Notes: a model not told the origin generated them from the sequence alone. A stretch of DNA of 64,000 nucleotides from Paludibacteraceae bacterium (GCA_017962085.1 JAGCWA010000002.1:62001-126000), one strand, 5' to 3'. Positions 36,863 through 46,421 are shown, counted from the stretch's first letter. Program-made: numbers and translations.

Positions 36863-37645
36863 TCACAGGTTGAATAACATCCCTTCGTTTCGTTTGAGCA
36901 CGATGACCTCCGTGTCCGTCTTAATGGCCTTTTGTACGGTCGACAAGGCTATTTCGGGCTCGTTGTTGGTCTTGCTGAGGTGGCAGAGGAAAACCTTTTT
37001 CAGGAAGGGGGAGGCATGTTGCGCCACGACCTCCGCCGCCTGTTGGTTGTTGAGATGTCCCCCGCTCCCCATGATGCGCACTTTCAGCTTGGGCGCATAG
37101 GGACCGCTCTTGAGCATTTCCTCGTCGTGGTTGGCCTCTATGACCAGATAGTCTGATATGGAGATGTAGTTCCGTAGGTCGTCCGTGATGCATCCGATGT
37201 CTGTCGCGAGGGTGAACCGTACGTCTCCGTGCTTGATGAAGAATCCGTTATTGTCCTTGCTGTCGTGGGGGATGGAGAAGGGAGTGATGGAGAATTGTCC
37301 GATCTCCAGGGGAACGCCTCTCGTCAGGATGCGTTGGTTCCATGGGGATACCTTCTCCGTGATGCCGTAGTTGGTGTTGATGCCGATGTGGGAGGCCTCT
37401 GTGGCGTAGATCGGTATATGTTGTTTCTCGCTGAAGAAGCCGACGGAGCGCACGTGGTCGAAGTGGTCGTGAGTGACCAGCACGGCCTTGATCCGCGTCA
37501 TGGGCACACCGATTTGCTCCATTCTTTTACGGATGGTGCGGAATGGAATGCCCACGTCCACCAGAAATCCGCATTCGGAATCTCCGAAGTAATAGCTATT
37601 GCCACTGCTTCCTGTGGCCATGCTGTAAAAAATCAAATCACTCAT
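36863..37645 (-). CDS. MBL-fold metallohydrolase (WalJ/YycJ-like)
   Basis: 260-residue metallo-beta-lactamase fold protein. Zinc motif HDHFDH near residue 58, then LATDIGC, EANHDEEML and CHLSKTNNEPE for later ligands. The start MSDLIFYSMATGSSGNSYYFG matches the YycJ/WalJ group, which are DNA exonuclease-like hydrolases linked to cell-wall signalling in Gram-positives. Role in Bacteroidales is not established. It lies 31 nt after mltF. Confidence 0.85.
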   Translation of the reverse strand: MSDLIFYSMATGSSGNSYYFGDSECGFLVDVGIPFRTIRKRMEQIGVPMTRIKAVLVTHDHFDHVRSVGFFSEKQHIPIYATEASHIGINTNYGITEKVSPWNQRILTRGVPLEIGQFSITPFSIPHDSKDNNGFFIKHGDVRFTLATDIGCITDDLRNYISISDYLVIEANHDEEMLKSGPYAPKLKVRIMGSGGHLNNQQAAEVVAQHASPFLKKVFLCHLSKTNNEPEIALSTVQKAIKTDTEVIVLKRNEGMLFNL

Positions 37646-37676
37646 TTCATCTAAATCCTATCTAATAGGCAGTAAA

Positions 37677-39050
37677 TCAATCATTAATCACATCGACATA
37701 TTCTTGATAACGCACCATTATTTCTTCGACAAAATTATATACTTCCTCGCCTCGCAGGTATCCATGGTGGACGACCGGGTCGTTGAAGAATTCAGGTCTG
37801 GCTTTCAGTAACACGAATATTTTCACGTCTTCCCATTTCTTGGGGCTTTTACCATTCTTTTCTGCCAGCGCCATAGCGTCGCGGATATGTCCGACCCCCG
37901 CATTATAGCTTGCCAAGACGAATTTGGTCCTCTCGCTCTTGTCTTCTATGAAGTTGAAGATATTGTCCACCCTTTTCAGGTAGATGGCGGCGGTCTTGAC
38001 GCTCACTTCAGGCTTCCGCATGGATAAACTGTCGGTTCCTAATTTTTTCGCCGTGTTGGGCATCAGCTGCATCAGTCCGACGGCTCCCGCCCATGATTTG
38101 GCGTTCGGATTGAACCTCGACTCCTGGTATGCCACCGAGGCGAGCATCTTCCAGTCCCACTCTAAATCCTTCGAATATTTCTTGAAATATGCGTCATATT
38201 CGGATATCTTTTCCTTGCTGATGTACTTGGGTTTCTCCTTGGAATACTTCTTTTCCTGCTCGAAATACTTATGGTGGAGGTATTGGCAGGTGTAGTCTCC
38301 ATTTGTGGCCTCAAACCACTTATTTATAGTGCTTTCCAATTCGTCCGAGTTCTTGCGAAGTACCCAAGCCGACCTTTGGGTAAAGCTTGTTCGCAGTCCG
38401 ATGTCGATGTTTCGGAAGTAAGTCTTGTTCACCTTGGCGATGTTGTCGTCCGCTATCGTGTAATCGATCTCTCCTTGTGAAACTTTTTCGATGAGCGACT
38501 CTTCGTCTTCTTCGTTGGAGACCAAGGTGATGAGGATACCGCCCCCTACTTCGTCGTCCAAGTTCATTAGGCGTTTATGGTATTTGGAATTCTCCACGAC
38601 GACCACCTCCTTGTCTATCAGTTCCACCACATCCTTAATCTGCTCGAATTTGTTCTTCTTCTTTCTTTGAACCAGCACTTGGTTGGTGTTGAATGTGTGG
38701 TTGACGAAGGTTACTTTTTTCTTGTTTTCGTTGGAGATGACCACTGGATAGGCGACCAGGTCCACCTCTTTGTCAATCAGTTTCTGGATCATTTCCGGCT
38801 CGTCCTTCGCCGTGATCACCTTCAGGTTGACTCCCAATGATTGGGCGAACCGCTGGGCCAATTCGAACTCGAAGCCCATCTCCTCCCCTTTGTAGTCGAA
38901 ATAGGAGGTGGAGCGTGAGAGCGTGACCACCCGCAACGTGTCCTCCGCTAAGATTTTCTCCAAATCCGAGCAGTTCGTTCCTTTGTCGCTCTTCGAGATA
39001 CAAGCCAGCAACATTGGTACCAAGATCCATATGACATGGTGTCTTTTCAT
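37677..39050 (-). CDS. mltF: MltF-like lytic transglycosylase lipoprotein
   Basis: Cleaves peptidoglycan with 1,6-anhydro product formation. Lipoprotein signal ending LVPMLLAC (residues 10-17). A periplasmic binding protein type 3 domain covers about 35-265 (DTLRVVTLSRSTSYFDYKGEEMGFEFELAQRFAQ...). The SLT domain covers about 295-440, with the catalytic Glu in VAYQESRFNPNAKSWAGAVGLMQLMPNTA. This two-domain order is that of MltF. It heads a transcript with the MBL hydrolase and probably the SDR. Confidence 0.93.
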   Translation of the reverse strand: MKRHHVIWILVPMLLACISKSDKGTNCSDLEKILAEDTLRVVTLSRSTSYFDYKGEEMGFEFELAQRFAQSLGVNLKVITAKDEPEMIQKLIDKEVDLVAYPVVISNENKKKVTFVNHTFNTNQVLVQRKKKNKFEQIKDVVELIDKEVVVVENSKYHKRLMNLDDEVGGGILITLVSNEEDEESLIEKVSQGEIDYTIADDNIAKVNKTYFRNIDIGLRTSFTQRSAWVLRKNSDELESTINKWFEATNGDYTCQYLHHKYFEQEKKYSKEKPKYISKEKISEYDAYFKKYSKDLEWDWKMLASVAYQESRFNPNAKSWAGAVGLMQLMPNTAKKLGTDSLSMRKPEVSVKTAAIYLKRVDNIFNFIEDKSERTKFVLASYNAGVGHIRDAMALAEKNGKSPKKWEDVKIFVLLKARPEFFNDPVVHHGYLRGEEVYNFVEEIMVRYQEYVDVIND

Positions 39051-39127
39051 CTCATCATTTTTTGTCCTACAAAGAGTCGCATTGGCGAAAAAACAATCAT
39101 CTCATTTGTTTTTCACGGTTGCACAAA

Positions 39128-39135
39128 CAAAGATA
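39128..39135 (-). promoter_or_regulatory. -7 box for mltF
   Basis: TATCTTTG on the minus strand, 78 nt before the start. It is back to back with the menF box 24 nt away. Confidence 0.6.
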
Positions 39136-39158
39136 ACACAATTTTTGTTTAAATAGAC

Positions 39159-39166
39159 TATCTTTG
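39159..39166 (+). promoter_or_regulatory. -7 box for the men operon
   Basis: TATCTTTG, 22 nt before the ATG at 39188. A TTG start at 39164 would overlap it and is therefore excluded. Confidence 0.65.
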
Positions 39167-39187
39167 TGGGGTAATTTGTGTTTTGCG

Positions 39188-40246
39188 ATGACTTTGAATG
39201 AGGTACGAATTTTATTGCGGACGGCTGAAAATTATGTGCTGTTCCGTTTGCCGAGCGAAAAGAGGGGGTGCGTCATCTCCTCCGACCGTCTGGACGTTTC
39301 GGATCATCTCCCCTCTTCATTTGTGTGTTTGAATGATTCGTTCGTGATGTCCCCTTTTTCGACGGAAAATCATCCTATTTTGGCGATTCCATCGAAGAAT
39401 TTGGACTTTTTTGAACTGGAGGGGATGCCTCTCCGTACCGCTGTGGAGGTTAGACGGTCGGATTCTCTTCCGGACGAAGCTTATAGCTCTTCTTTTCATA
39501 AGTTTGTCATGGCGGTGCGTGAGAGACGCTTCGAGAAGCTGGTTCTGTCGCGTACTTCGCATTGCGCCATCCCTCCGATAGACCGCCTGGACCTTTTCCG
39601 CAAGGCATGTGCGGAATACCCGGATGCGATGGTATACCTCTTCCACTCTCCTCTTTCGGGCGATTGGTTGGGCGCTTCGCCTGAACTGCTTCTGACGGGT
39701 GATGACTCGCAATCACGCACGGTGGCCTTGGCGGGTACGATGTGCAATCAGGACGACCATGCCGTGAAGATCTCCGACTGGGGCGAGAAGGAACGCTTGG
39801 AGCAGCGCATCGTGGCGGACTATCTCCGTGAGCGTATCGCTTGTTTCGGCACGCTGAAGGATGAGTGGGGTCCTTATTCGGTATCGGCTGGCCATGTCTC
39901 CCACTTGCGGACGGACTTCTACTTCTTCATGGACGAGGATCGTCGGTCTGATTTTATCTCCGCCATCCACCCTACTCCGGCGGTGTGCGGACTTCCGAAG
40001 GAGGAGTCCATGCGCTTCATCATGGAGAACGAGGGGTATGACCGCTCTTACTATTCCGGCTTTTTAGGCTGGACGGACGGTAACGGCAAGACGCACCTCT
40101 TCGTGAACATCCGTTGCGTGCGGTTGGCTGAATCGGAGGCGCAGTTCTTCGCCGGCGGTGGCATCCTCGCCTCGTCCGATCTCGCCTCCGAATGGAACGA
40201 GACGGAGGAGAAAATGACTACCATGAAACGTCTTCTTTTCGATTGA
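39188..40246 (+). CDS. menF: Isochorismate synthase (MenF)
   Basis: Converts chorismate to isochorismate, first step of menaquinone synthesis. 352 residues, on the short side for the family. The chorismate-binding domain shows KLVLSRTSHC, LFHSPLSGDWLGASPELLL, VALAGTM, HLRTDFYF, HPTPAVCGLPKE and YSGFLGWTDGN, all expected. I placed the start at the ATG 39188, just downstream of the -7 box. menD starts one base after its stop. Confidence 0.94.
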   Translation: MTLNEVRILLRTAENYVLFRLPSEKRGCVISSDRLDVSDHLPSSFVCLNDSFVMSPFSTENHPILAIPSKNLDFFELEGMPLRTAVEVRRSDSLPDEAYSSSFHKFVMAVRERRFEKLVLSRTSHCAIPPIDRLDLFRKACAEYPDAMVYLFHSPLSGDWLGASPELLLTGDDSQSRTVALAGTMCNQDDHAVKISDWGEKERLEQRIVADYLRERIACFGTLKDEWGPYSVSAGHVSHLRTDFYFFMDEDRRSDFISAIHPTPAVCGLPKEESMRFIMENEGYDRSYYSGFLGWTDGNGKTHLFVNIRCVRLAESEAQFFAGGGILASSDLASEWNETEEKMTTMKRLLFD

Positions 40247-40247
40247 T

Positions 40248-41891
40248 ATGTATTCTGTAAAGTATAATATTCGACAGCTTGCGTCCCTGATGCTTCGCCA
40301 TGGTATCCATGACGTGGTTATCTCCCCTGGTTCGCGTAACATGCCTCTGGCGCAGACCTTCGCGAACATGAGTGGAATGAACTGCCATGCGGTGACGGAC
40401 GAGCGTAGCGCCGGGTTCATCGCCTTGGGTATCGCCCAACGTAAGAATACGGCGGTGGCGGTCTGTGTCACTTCGGGCTCCGCATTGCTGAATCTGGCCT
40501 CCGCAGTCTCTGAGGCCTACTACCAGCAGGTTCCGTTGCTGGTGATTTCGGCGGACCGTCCCCAGGCTTGGATCGGTCAGATGGATGGTCAGACATTGCC
40601 GCAGACGGGCGTGTTCGGGTCGCTGGTGCGCTTTGAGGCGAACTTGTGCGAACCTTCCGACGAGACGCAACGATGGTTCAACAATAGGCTGATCAACGAG
40701 GCGCTGATTTCCCTTACCTCTGGTGCGAGGGGTCCTGTCCATATCAATGTGCCTATCACCGAGCCTTTCTTCGACTGTTCGGCGATGGACTTGCCGGACG
40801 AGCGAATGATTCGTTTGCGGAATGGTGTGACGGAACGTGAGGCGCTGAATCGTGCTTGGCGCGAGGCTAAGGCCCCGCTGCTGATCGTCGGCCAGTTGGA
40901 TACCGCTACCGCTGAAGGTTTTTCCGCCTTGCTGTCTGAGTTGGACTGCCCTGTCTTGTGCGAATCGCTCGCTAATCTGCAGGGGAAGAACCTGATGCGG
41001 AATTTTGACCTGACATTGCTGTCGGATGCCAACCGTAGGGCTTTGGCGCCTGATTTTGTGATATATATGGGTGGCCATCTGGTCTCCAAACGCCTGAAAC
41101 AATGGTTGCGGGCGGTCCGTCCTGAGGTGTGCTGGCGCCTCTCTCCGGAGGGTGTCGTGGCGGATACGTTCCAATGTCTGACGGACGTGGTGGTGGCGGA
41201 TTTGTCTACATTCGTGGGCTCGTTGGAGAAAAACGGGTCTGCCGAGCGCCAGGAGTACCTGTCGAGGTGGATGGAGGCGGAACGTGTGACGGTTTCGAAG
41301 CGGAAGGCTCCCTCTCTTTTTTCTTCCATCAGCGTGACCATGAACTTCTGTTCGAGACTACCCCGCCCTTCTGTCTTGGTGCTGGCGAATAGTTCGGCGG
41401 TGCGTTACGCCCAGCTGGCGGATGTGCCAGAGGGGCTCTCTGTCTACTGCAACCGTGGGGTGAACGGTATCGACGGTTCACTCTCATCCGCTGTTGGAAT
41501 CGCCTTGGCGGATCCATCCCGGGAGGTCTTCCTGCTCATCGGTGACCTGAGTTTCTTCTACGATATGAATGCCTTGTGGAACAACCATTTGCCTGCGAAC
41601 CTTCACGTCTTGCTCCTCAACAATGGTGGCGGGGCGATATTCAGGAACCTGAAGGGCTTGGCGGATACGGAGAGTACCCGTGAGTACGTGATGGCCACGC
41701 ACCATGCCTCGGCCAAGGGCTGGGTAGAGTCGGTCGGTTGCGAATACTTCCCTGTGTTCGACGAGGCTGATTTCCAGAAGGATATGGATGCCTTTTTAGG
41801 GAAAGGAGAGACTCCTCGTGTGATGGAGGTCTTCACGGACGCTCAGCTGGACGAGCAGGCGCACAAGTTCTTTTATAGTCAATTTGAATGA
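40248..41891 (+). CDS. menD: MenD, SEPHCHC synthase
   Basis: Thiamine-diphosphate enzyme that adds a succinyl semialdehyde unit from 2-oxoglutarate to isochorismate. 547 residues. The N-terminal PYR domain has VVISPGSRNMPLAQTFA and DERSAGFIALGIAQ. The C-terminal PP domain has the GDLSFFYDMNALWN...NNGGGAIF cofactor motif (GDxxF...NN) and RGVNGIDGSLSSAVGIA. Complete and in register with menF (1-nt gap) and menB (26-nt gap). Confidence 0.95.
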   Translation: MYSVKYNIRQLASLMLRHGIHDVVISPGSRNMPLAQTFANMSGMNCHAVTDERSAGFIALGIAQRKNTAVAVCVTSGSALLNLASAVSEAYYQQVPLLVISADRPQAWIGQMDGQTLPQTGVFGSLVRFEANLCEPSDETQRWFNNRLINEALISLTSGARGPVHINVPITEPFFDCSAMDLPDERMIRLRNGVTEREALNRAWREAKAPLLIVGQLDTATAEGFSALLSELDCPVLCESLANLQGKNLMRNFDLTLLSDANRRALAPDFVIYMGGHLVSKRLKQWLRAVRPEVCWRLSPEGVVADTFQCLTDVVVADLSTFVGSLEKNGSAERQEYLSRWMEAERVTVSKRKAPSLFSSISVTMNFCSRLPRPSVLVLANSSAVRYAQLADVPEGLSVYCNRGVNGIDGSLSSAVGIALADPSREVFLLIGDLSFFYDMNALWNNHLPANLHVLLLNNGGGAIFRNLKGLADTESTREYVMATHHASAKGWVESVGCEYFPVFDEADFQKDMDAFLGKGETPRVMEVFTDAQLDEQAHKFFYSQFE

Positions 41892-41917
41892 ATTAAAAAT
41901 TATAGACCATAGATATT

Positions 41918-42739
41918 ATGCAAACAAGAAATTGGGAAACGATCAAGGAGTATAAGGAGATCCTTTTTGATTTTTATAACGGTATCGCCCGTATCACGAT
42001 CAACCGTCCTCGTTACAGAAATGCCTTCACGCCTACCACGACGGCGGAGATGAGCGATGCGCTTCTGCGTTGCAGGGAGGACCAGCGCATTCAGGTGGTG
42101 GTCTTCACGGGTGCGGGCGACATGGCCTTCTGCAGCGGTGGTGACATGCACGTGAAGGGACGTGGCGGTTATATCGACGAGGAGGGTGTCCCTAGGCTCT
42201 CTGTCTTGGATGTGCAGAAACAGATCCGCTCCTTGCCTAAGCCTGTGATCGCTGCGGTGAACGGTTATGCCATCGGTGGTGGCAACGTGTTGCAGGTGGT
42301 CTGCGACCTGACGATCGCTTCGGAGAACGCTAAGTTCGGTCAGACGGGTCCTAAGGTGGGCAGTTTCGACGCAGGATTCGGCTCTTCCTATCTGGCTCGT
42401 CTGGTGGGTCAGAAGAAGGCTCGTGAGATATGGTTCCTCTGCAAGCAATATACCGCTCAGGAGGCTTTGGAGATGGGTATGATCAACAAGGTGGTGCCTT
42501 TCGACCAGCTGGAGGACGAATACGTGGCTTGGTCGGAGAAGATGATGGAGCACTCCCCTCTCGCCCTGCGCATGATCAAGCGTGGCTTGAATGCCGAGCT
42601 GGACGGTCAGGCGGGTCTGCAGGAGTTCGCGGGCGACATGACCATGCTCTACTACTGCCTGGACGAGGCGCAGGAGGGCGGCAAGGCCTTCTTGGAGAAG
42701 CGCAAGCCTAATTTCAAGGATTACCCTAAATTCCCTTGA
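41918..42739 (+). CDS. menB: MenB, 1,4-dihydroxy-2-naphthoyl-CoA synthase
   Basis: Crotonase-fold enzyme that closes the naphthoate ring of O-succinylbenzoyl-CoA. 273 residues. RNAFTPTT near residue 35, oxyanion segment [10 protein letters not shown] near 75, [17 protein letters not shown] near 115, [18 protein letters not shown] near 150 and the C-terminal [13 protein letters not shown] are diagnostic for MenB. The middle lysine/aspartate pattern is normal. Third gene of the operon; menC follows after a repeat-filled gap of 190 nt. Confidence 0.96.
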   Translation: MQTRNWETIKEYKEILFDFYNGIARITINRPRYRNAFTPTTTAEMSDALLRCREDQRIQVVVFTGAGDMAFCSGGDMHVKGRGGYIDEEGVPRLSVLDVQKQIRSLPKPVIAAVNGYAIGGGNVLQVVCDLTIASENAKFGQTGPKVGSFDAGFGSSYLARLVGQKKAREIWFLCKQYTAQEALEMGMINKVVPFDQLEDEYVAWSEKMMEHSPLALRMIKRGLNAELDGQAGLQEFAGDMTMLYYCLDEAQEGGKAFLEKRKPNFKDYPKFP

Positions 42740-42765
42740 TGGAATGTTAGGGATGCGAGGCATAA

Positions 42766-42851
42766 AGACGCAATATGTTAGATATGGGATTCGTTAGAGA
42801 CGCAATATGTTAGATATGGGATTCGTTAGAGACGCAATATGTTGCGTCTCT
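42766..42851. repeat. 32-bp tandem repeat ending in a REP-like hairpin
   Basis: Two full copies of a 32-bp unit (42766-42797, 42798-42829) starting AGACGCAATATG, and a third partial copy that turns into a hairpin, AGAGACGCAA / TTGCGTCTCT (10-bp arms, 4-nt loop, 42828-42851). It fills the menB-menC gap. Confidence 0.8.
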
Positions 42852-42929
42852 ACAAGACGAACCACGCCCCCTCCATTCATAATTGACTACGTCGAACTAT
42901 CGTTTCATAATTCTTAATTCAAAATTATC

Positions 42930-43943
42930 TTGTATCACGCAACTATCATCCCAAAAACACTAGTGTTTAAGCGTCCTGCGGGCACTTCCCGAGGAGTCTA
43001 TACGGACCATCAGGTCTGGTATGTGCGGCTGACCGACACGGAGCGTCCCGGCAAGGTCGGTTGGGGCGAATGTGCCCCCTTGGTGAAGCTGAGTTGCGAT
43101 GATTTGCCTGATTATGAGGCCGTTCTGAAAGGCTTCTGTGATCGGTTCGACGGTACGATCGATTATGAGGCGCTGAAGAATTACCCTTCCATGCTCTTCG
43201 GCTTGGAGACGGCGCTCCGTGACCTCAATTCGGAGGATGGCGTGATGTGGAAGAGTGATTTCACGGAAGGGACATCCGGCATCCTGATCAACGGGTTGAT
43301 ATGGATGGGTACGCTGGAGGAGATGACCGCCCGTATCGAGGAGAAATTAGCGGCCGGATTTTCCTGCATCAAGCTGAAAATCGGTTCGTTACGATTCGAG
43401 GACGAGATGGAACTGCTCAAGAAGGTGAGGCAACGTTTCTCGAAGGATACGATCACGCTGCGGGTGGATGCGAACGGTGGTTTCAAGCCCGCCGAGGCCA
43501 TGGAACGGCTGGAGCGCCTCGCCGCATTGGACATCCACTCCATCGAGCAGCCTATCATGGCTGGACAGTGGGAGGAGATGGCCCGTCTGTGCGCCTGCAC
43601 GCCTTTGCCCATCGCATTGGACGAGGAGCTGATCGGTGTGAATGACACGGAGGAGAAGAATCGCCTGTTGGATGTGATACGTCCTCAATATATTATCCTG
43701 AAACCCTCTTTGCATGGGGGCATAAGGGGCTCGGAGGAGTGGATTTCCTTGGCTAAGCGCAGGGATATCGGTTATTGGATCACCTCCGCCCTCGAATCGA
43801 ATGTGGGGCTCAACGCTATCGCACAGTGGGCGGCCACCTTAGGCATAGAGATTCCGCAGGGACTTGGAACGGGTGCGTTGTACGTGAACAACGTCGAACG
43901 GCCGATTGAGGTGGTTGGGGAAAGGCTCTGGTACAGGCGGTAG
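42930..43943 (+). CDS. menC: O-succinylbenzoate synthase (MenC), TTG start
   Basis: Enolase-superfamily enzyme dehydrating SHCHC to o-succinylbenzoate. 337 residues: KRPAGTSRGVYTDHQVWYVRL at the start, catalytic Lys in CIKLKIGS, metal ligands in LRVDANGGF, SIEQPI and ALDEEL, and base Lys in YIILKPSLHGG. No ATG precedes the conserved N-terminus, so TTG at 42930 (giving MYHATIIPKTLVFKRPAG) is the best start. The gene is convergent with the PCMD-like gene, only 2 nt apart. menE and menA are not in the window. Confidence 0.92.
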   Translation: MYHATIIPKTLVFKRPAGTSRGVYTDHQVWYVRLTDTERPGKVGWGECAPLVKLSCDDLPDYEAVLKGFCDRFDGTIDYEALKNYPSMLFGLETALRDLNSEDGVMWKSDFTEGTSGILINGLIWMGTLEEMTARIEEKLAAGFSCIKLKIGSLRFEDEMELLKKVRQRFSKDTITLRVDANGGFKPAEAMERLERLAALDIHSIEQPIMAGQWEEMARLCACTPLPIALDEELIGVNDTEEKNRLLDVIRPQYIILKPSLHGGIRGSEEWISLAKRRDIGYWITSALESNVGLNAIAQWAATLGIEIPQGLGTGALYVNNVERPIEVVGERLWYRR

Positions 43944-43945
43944 AC

Positions 43946-44893
43946 TCACTTCTCGATAAACTCCACGTTGTCGATCCATAGGCAATCCCCCACTGCGCCG
44001 ACGTAGGCGCCTCCATATCCGGCGGCGAACCTTACCACGATATGGGTCGGCTGGTCGTTTTCGTCGCCCCAACCGATTTCGTCCACGAAGCGCATCTCCC
44101 CCTTGGAGTTCAGCGCATATTGGGGATAACCCTCATAGTTCAGTTTCATGTAATTTTTGTAGTAAGGTTGGCGGGTGATGTCCCCGTAATGCAGGTCGAG
44201 CGTGTAGCCGTTGACCCAATCCTTTGTGCTTTCCGTGATGCGGATATAGGCGGTGGCGATGCGTTTGCTCTTGATGTTTCCATCCTTGTCCTCCCATCGT
44301 TTTTGCAAGGATACGCTCACTTCCGCCGCGTTTTTCCCTTCCACGTCCTCTTTGCTCATGGCGGATGCCTTGATACGTTTGCCGCCCGTTTTGGCTTTGT
44401 AGTCGAATTTGATAGCTTTCAGTTTTTTTGTGAAGGGAACACCCTGCGACATCTTTTGCATCGGGTCGTTGATGCTCTGGATGGGTTCGATGAGACGGCC
44501 GGTGAATAGGCTACCGGTGGCCAGTGCCGTGACGTGGATGAAACCGAAGACGTAGACCTCCTCTAGACGGGTCTCCAGACGGGCGCAGTATCCTTCGCCA
44601 CGTTTTTCAGGGAAGACAGTGCTGCTGACCTTGTCGATGCCCATGACGTGGGCGTATATGCTGGAGGTCTCCCACGGAGAATCCCCCTGCTTCCAAGCCT
44701 CCGCCTTGGTGAGGTGAGCGGGTGCCCCCACTTCCCACACGGTCTTCGTCTCCCCGCCGATGAGCCGGCTCTCTTTGATGTCCCGCTGTACCCAACTGTC
44801 CATGTTGTTGTACGTGAAGTTCTTCTCCTGGGCGTTCAGTTGCGAAGCCAGGATCCAAGCGAGGAGCAGGAGTATGGTGTGCCTTCCGGACAT
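43946..44893 (-). CDS. Exported PCMD-like protein (putative carbohydrate metabolism domain)
   Basis: 315 residues with a signal peptide (MSGRHTILLLLAWILASQLNA). The mature part begins FTYNNMDSWVQRDIKESRLIGG and ends in a beta-sandwich (YPQYALNSKGEMRFVDEIGWGDENDQPTHIVVRFAAGYGGAYVGAVGDCLWIDNVEF). Both resemble the PCMD family of Bacteroidales, a presumed glycan-binding or processing module. Family call is by pattern memory only. It lies 14 nt after the lipoprotein gene and is probably co-transcribed and co-localised with it. Confidence 0.65.
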   Translation of the reverse strand: MSGRHTILLLLAWILASQLNAQEKNFTYNNMDSWVQRDIKESRLIGGETKTVWEVGAPAHLTKAEAWKQGDSPWETSSIYAHVMGIDKVSSTVFPEKRGEGYCARLETRLEEVYVFGFIHVTALATGSLFTGRLIEPIQSINDPMQKMSQGVPFTKKLKAIKFDYKAKTGGKRIKASAMSKEDVEGKNAAEVSVSLQKRWEDKDGNIKSKRIATAYIRITESTKDWVNGYTLDLHYGDITRQPYYKNYMKLNYEGYPQYALNSKGEMRFVDEIGWGDENDQPTHIVVRFAAGYGGAYVGAVGDCLWIDNVEFIEK

Positions 44894-44907
44894 TGTCTTG
44901 CTGGGTT

Positions 44908-45513
44908 TTATTTGTTTTCTTTCTTAGGCATGATCTTATCCCCTCCGACCGTGACGAAGAAAGGCATCTTGACATTTTTGTTGCCTATGTTGAAGTAGGG
45001 TTTCAGGGAAACCTTCATGCGGCTGGCGTCGGGGTTGTCGGTGGCTAATCCGATGGCGAATTCAAGCAACGCGTCCAGCGTGGAGAAGGTCGCCATGTTC
45101 AGGAGGTTGACGGAGACTGGGATCGACAACACTTCCGTCTGGTTGGCGCCGATGGATATTTTCTTTTCCATGTTACCTGAGATCACCTCCCGCTCATCGA
45201 CCCAGATGATGTATTCCACCCCTTCCAGCTTCGCCTCTTCAGCGTTGGGATTGGTCACGTTGATGTTCACGTTCATGTTCAGTCCGAGGCTTTTGTCCTT
45301 GAATGCGGGGATCAGTTGCAGCAAATCGACGTAGCTCAGATCCTTGGGAGTGCGGATGTGGGAGACTTCGATGTTGGCCAAACGGATATTTGTGATATCC
45401 TTATAGTTGAATTGGCTATTCGAGAAGTTTTTCACACCCTTTACGGAGGAGCAGCCTGTCAGCAACGAGAGGCACAAGGCGGGAATCGATAATAGAAAAA
45501 GAATTTTTTTCAT
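44908..45513 (-). CDS. Lipoprotein with LEA-2/WHy-like beta domain
   Basis: 201 residues. Lipoprotein signal with lipobox LLTGC (Cys about 21). The body has the alternating pattern of an LEA type 2/WHy domain: LNMNVNINVTNPNAEEAKLEGVEYIIWVDEREVISGNMEKKISIGANQTEVLSIPVSVNL, that is, an extended strand pair around a conserved NPN. Such lipoproteins sit at the membrane surface and have no known enzymatic role. First gene of a two-gene unit with the PCMD-like protein; its own promoter is 37 nt upstream. Confidence 0.78.
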   Translation of the reverse strand: MKKILFLLSIPALCLSLLTGCSSVKGVKNFSNSQFNYKDITNIRLANIEVSHIRTPKDLSYVDLLQLIPAFKDKSLGLNMNVNINVTNPNAEEAKLEGVEYIIWVDEREVISGNMEKKISIGANQTEVLSIPVSVNLLNMATFSTLDALLEFAIGLATDNPDASRMKVSLKPYFNIGNKNVKMPFFVTVGGDKIMPKKENK

Positions 45514-45549
45514 GCTTTACAATTCAAATGTATATGTGACTTTCGAAGG

Positions 45550-45557
45550 CAAAGGTA
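45550..45557 (-). promoter_or_regulatory. -7 box for the lipoprotein-PCMD operon
   Basis: TACCTTTG on the minus strand, 36 nt before the start codon. Confidence 0.6.
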
Positions 45558-45729
45558 GAAAATAATTTGTATGTTGGGTCATTAGGCGGTGAATTGAAAC
45601 GTAGACTTGTTAAGATATGGTAAAATATGACTAGTTTTGTGTTGGAATGTGAGACGGAATCGTCCATCGTATTGGGGAAAGATGTTCATGTCTCTGTAAT
45701 TAGTTGATTCATAAATATTTCGCATACTG

Positions 45730-46386
45730 ATGAAACGGACCATCATTCGCATACTGTTGGGTTGCCTGGCGTTTTTCGCCTTGGTGTTGGGTGTGTTTTT
45801 TATTACCCATCAATGCAAACGTATCCCGCCCCGCAGCGGAAGTGCGGTGTATACCTCCGCGAAAGAGAAGGCGCATTCCCTGAAAGCCTATGCGGTCCGA
45901 AACGGTTACGACACCTGTTATTGTTTCTTGGTGGATTATTCCCTGCCCTCGGGAACCCCTAGGTTCTTCATCTGGAACTTCGCAACCGATGAGATCGATT
46001 TCGCGGACTTTTGCATGCATGGTGCCGGGAAGGGGAACACGAAGAGCACCCCTATCTTCAGCAATGAATTGGGAAGCAATTGTTCCTCCTTGGGAAGGTT
46101 CGTCGTGCGGAAAAACCAACACGGTAAGCTCTTAGGGGAAAAGCGGAGCCGGGCGATTGTGGGCTTGGACCCGACCAACAGCAATGCCCTGCGTCGGGGC
46201 TTGTTGATCCATGATTCCTATTTTCTTGACTATCAATCGCTTATCCCACGTGCCCATCTACCCTTGAACGGAGCCTCCTGCTCGGGCTGCGTCACAATCA
46301 CCTCCAAGGGCTTCCGAAAGGCCAAGGAGATCATTAACGGCTCGTCTAAGGGGATTTTGATGTGGAATTATTGTGGCGGGAGGTGA
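45730..46386 (+). CDS. Murein L,D-transpeptidase-like exported protein (YkuD_2 type)
   Basis: 218 residues. An N-terminal hydrophobic helix (IIRILLGCLAFFALVLGVFFI) acts as signal anchor. The catalytic region near the C-terminus, LLIHDSYF...NGASCSGCVTITSKGFRKAKEII, has the HxS/GC-type cysteine arrangement of the YkuD_2 family, which crosslinks peptidoglycan or attaches proteins to it. Only the second half aligns by eye, and the usual HG preceding the cysteine is replaced by SGC, so activity is likely but unproven. Confidence 0.72.
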   Translation: MKRTIIRILLGCLAFFALVLGVFFITHQCKRIPPRSGSAVYTSAKEKAHSLKAYAVRNGYDTCYCFLVDYSLPSGTPRFFIWNFATDEIDFADFCMHGAGKGNTKSTPIFSNELGSNCSSLGRFVVRKNQHGKLLGEKRSRAIVGLDPTNSNALRRGLLIHDSYFLDYQSLIPRAHLPLNGASCSGCVTITSKGFRKAKEIINGSSKGILMWNYCGGR

Positions 46387-46421
46387 TGGGGATTGTGTGT
46401 GGGGGGATTGAGAGATTTGCC

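Noticed and set aside
40218..41174. Long antisense frame opposite menD
   Set aside because: Arg/His/Gln-rich shadow of a certain gene.
42766..42851. Tandem repeat considered as a CRISPR
   Set aside because: Units are contiguous without unique spacers, only two and a half copies, and no cas genes.
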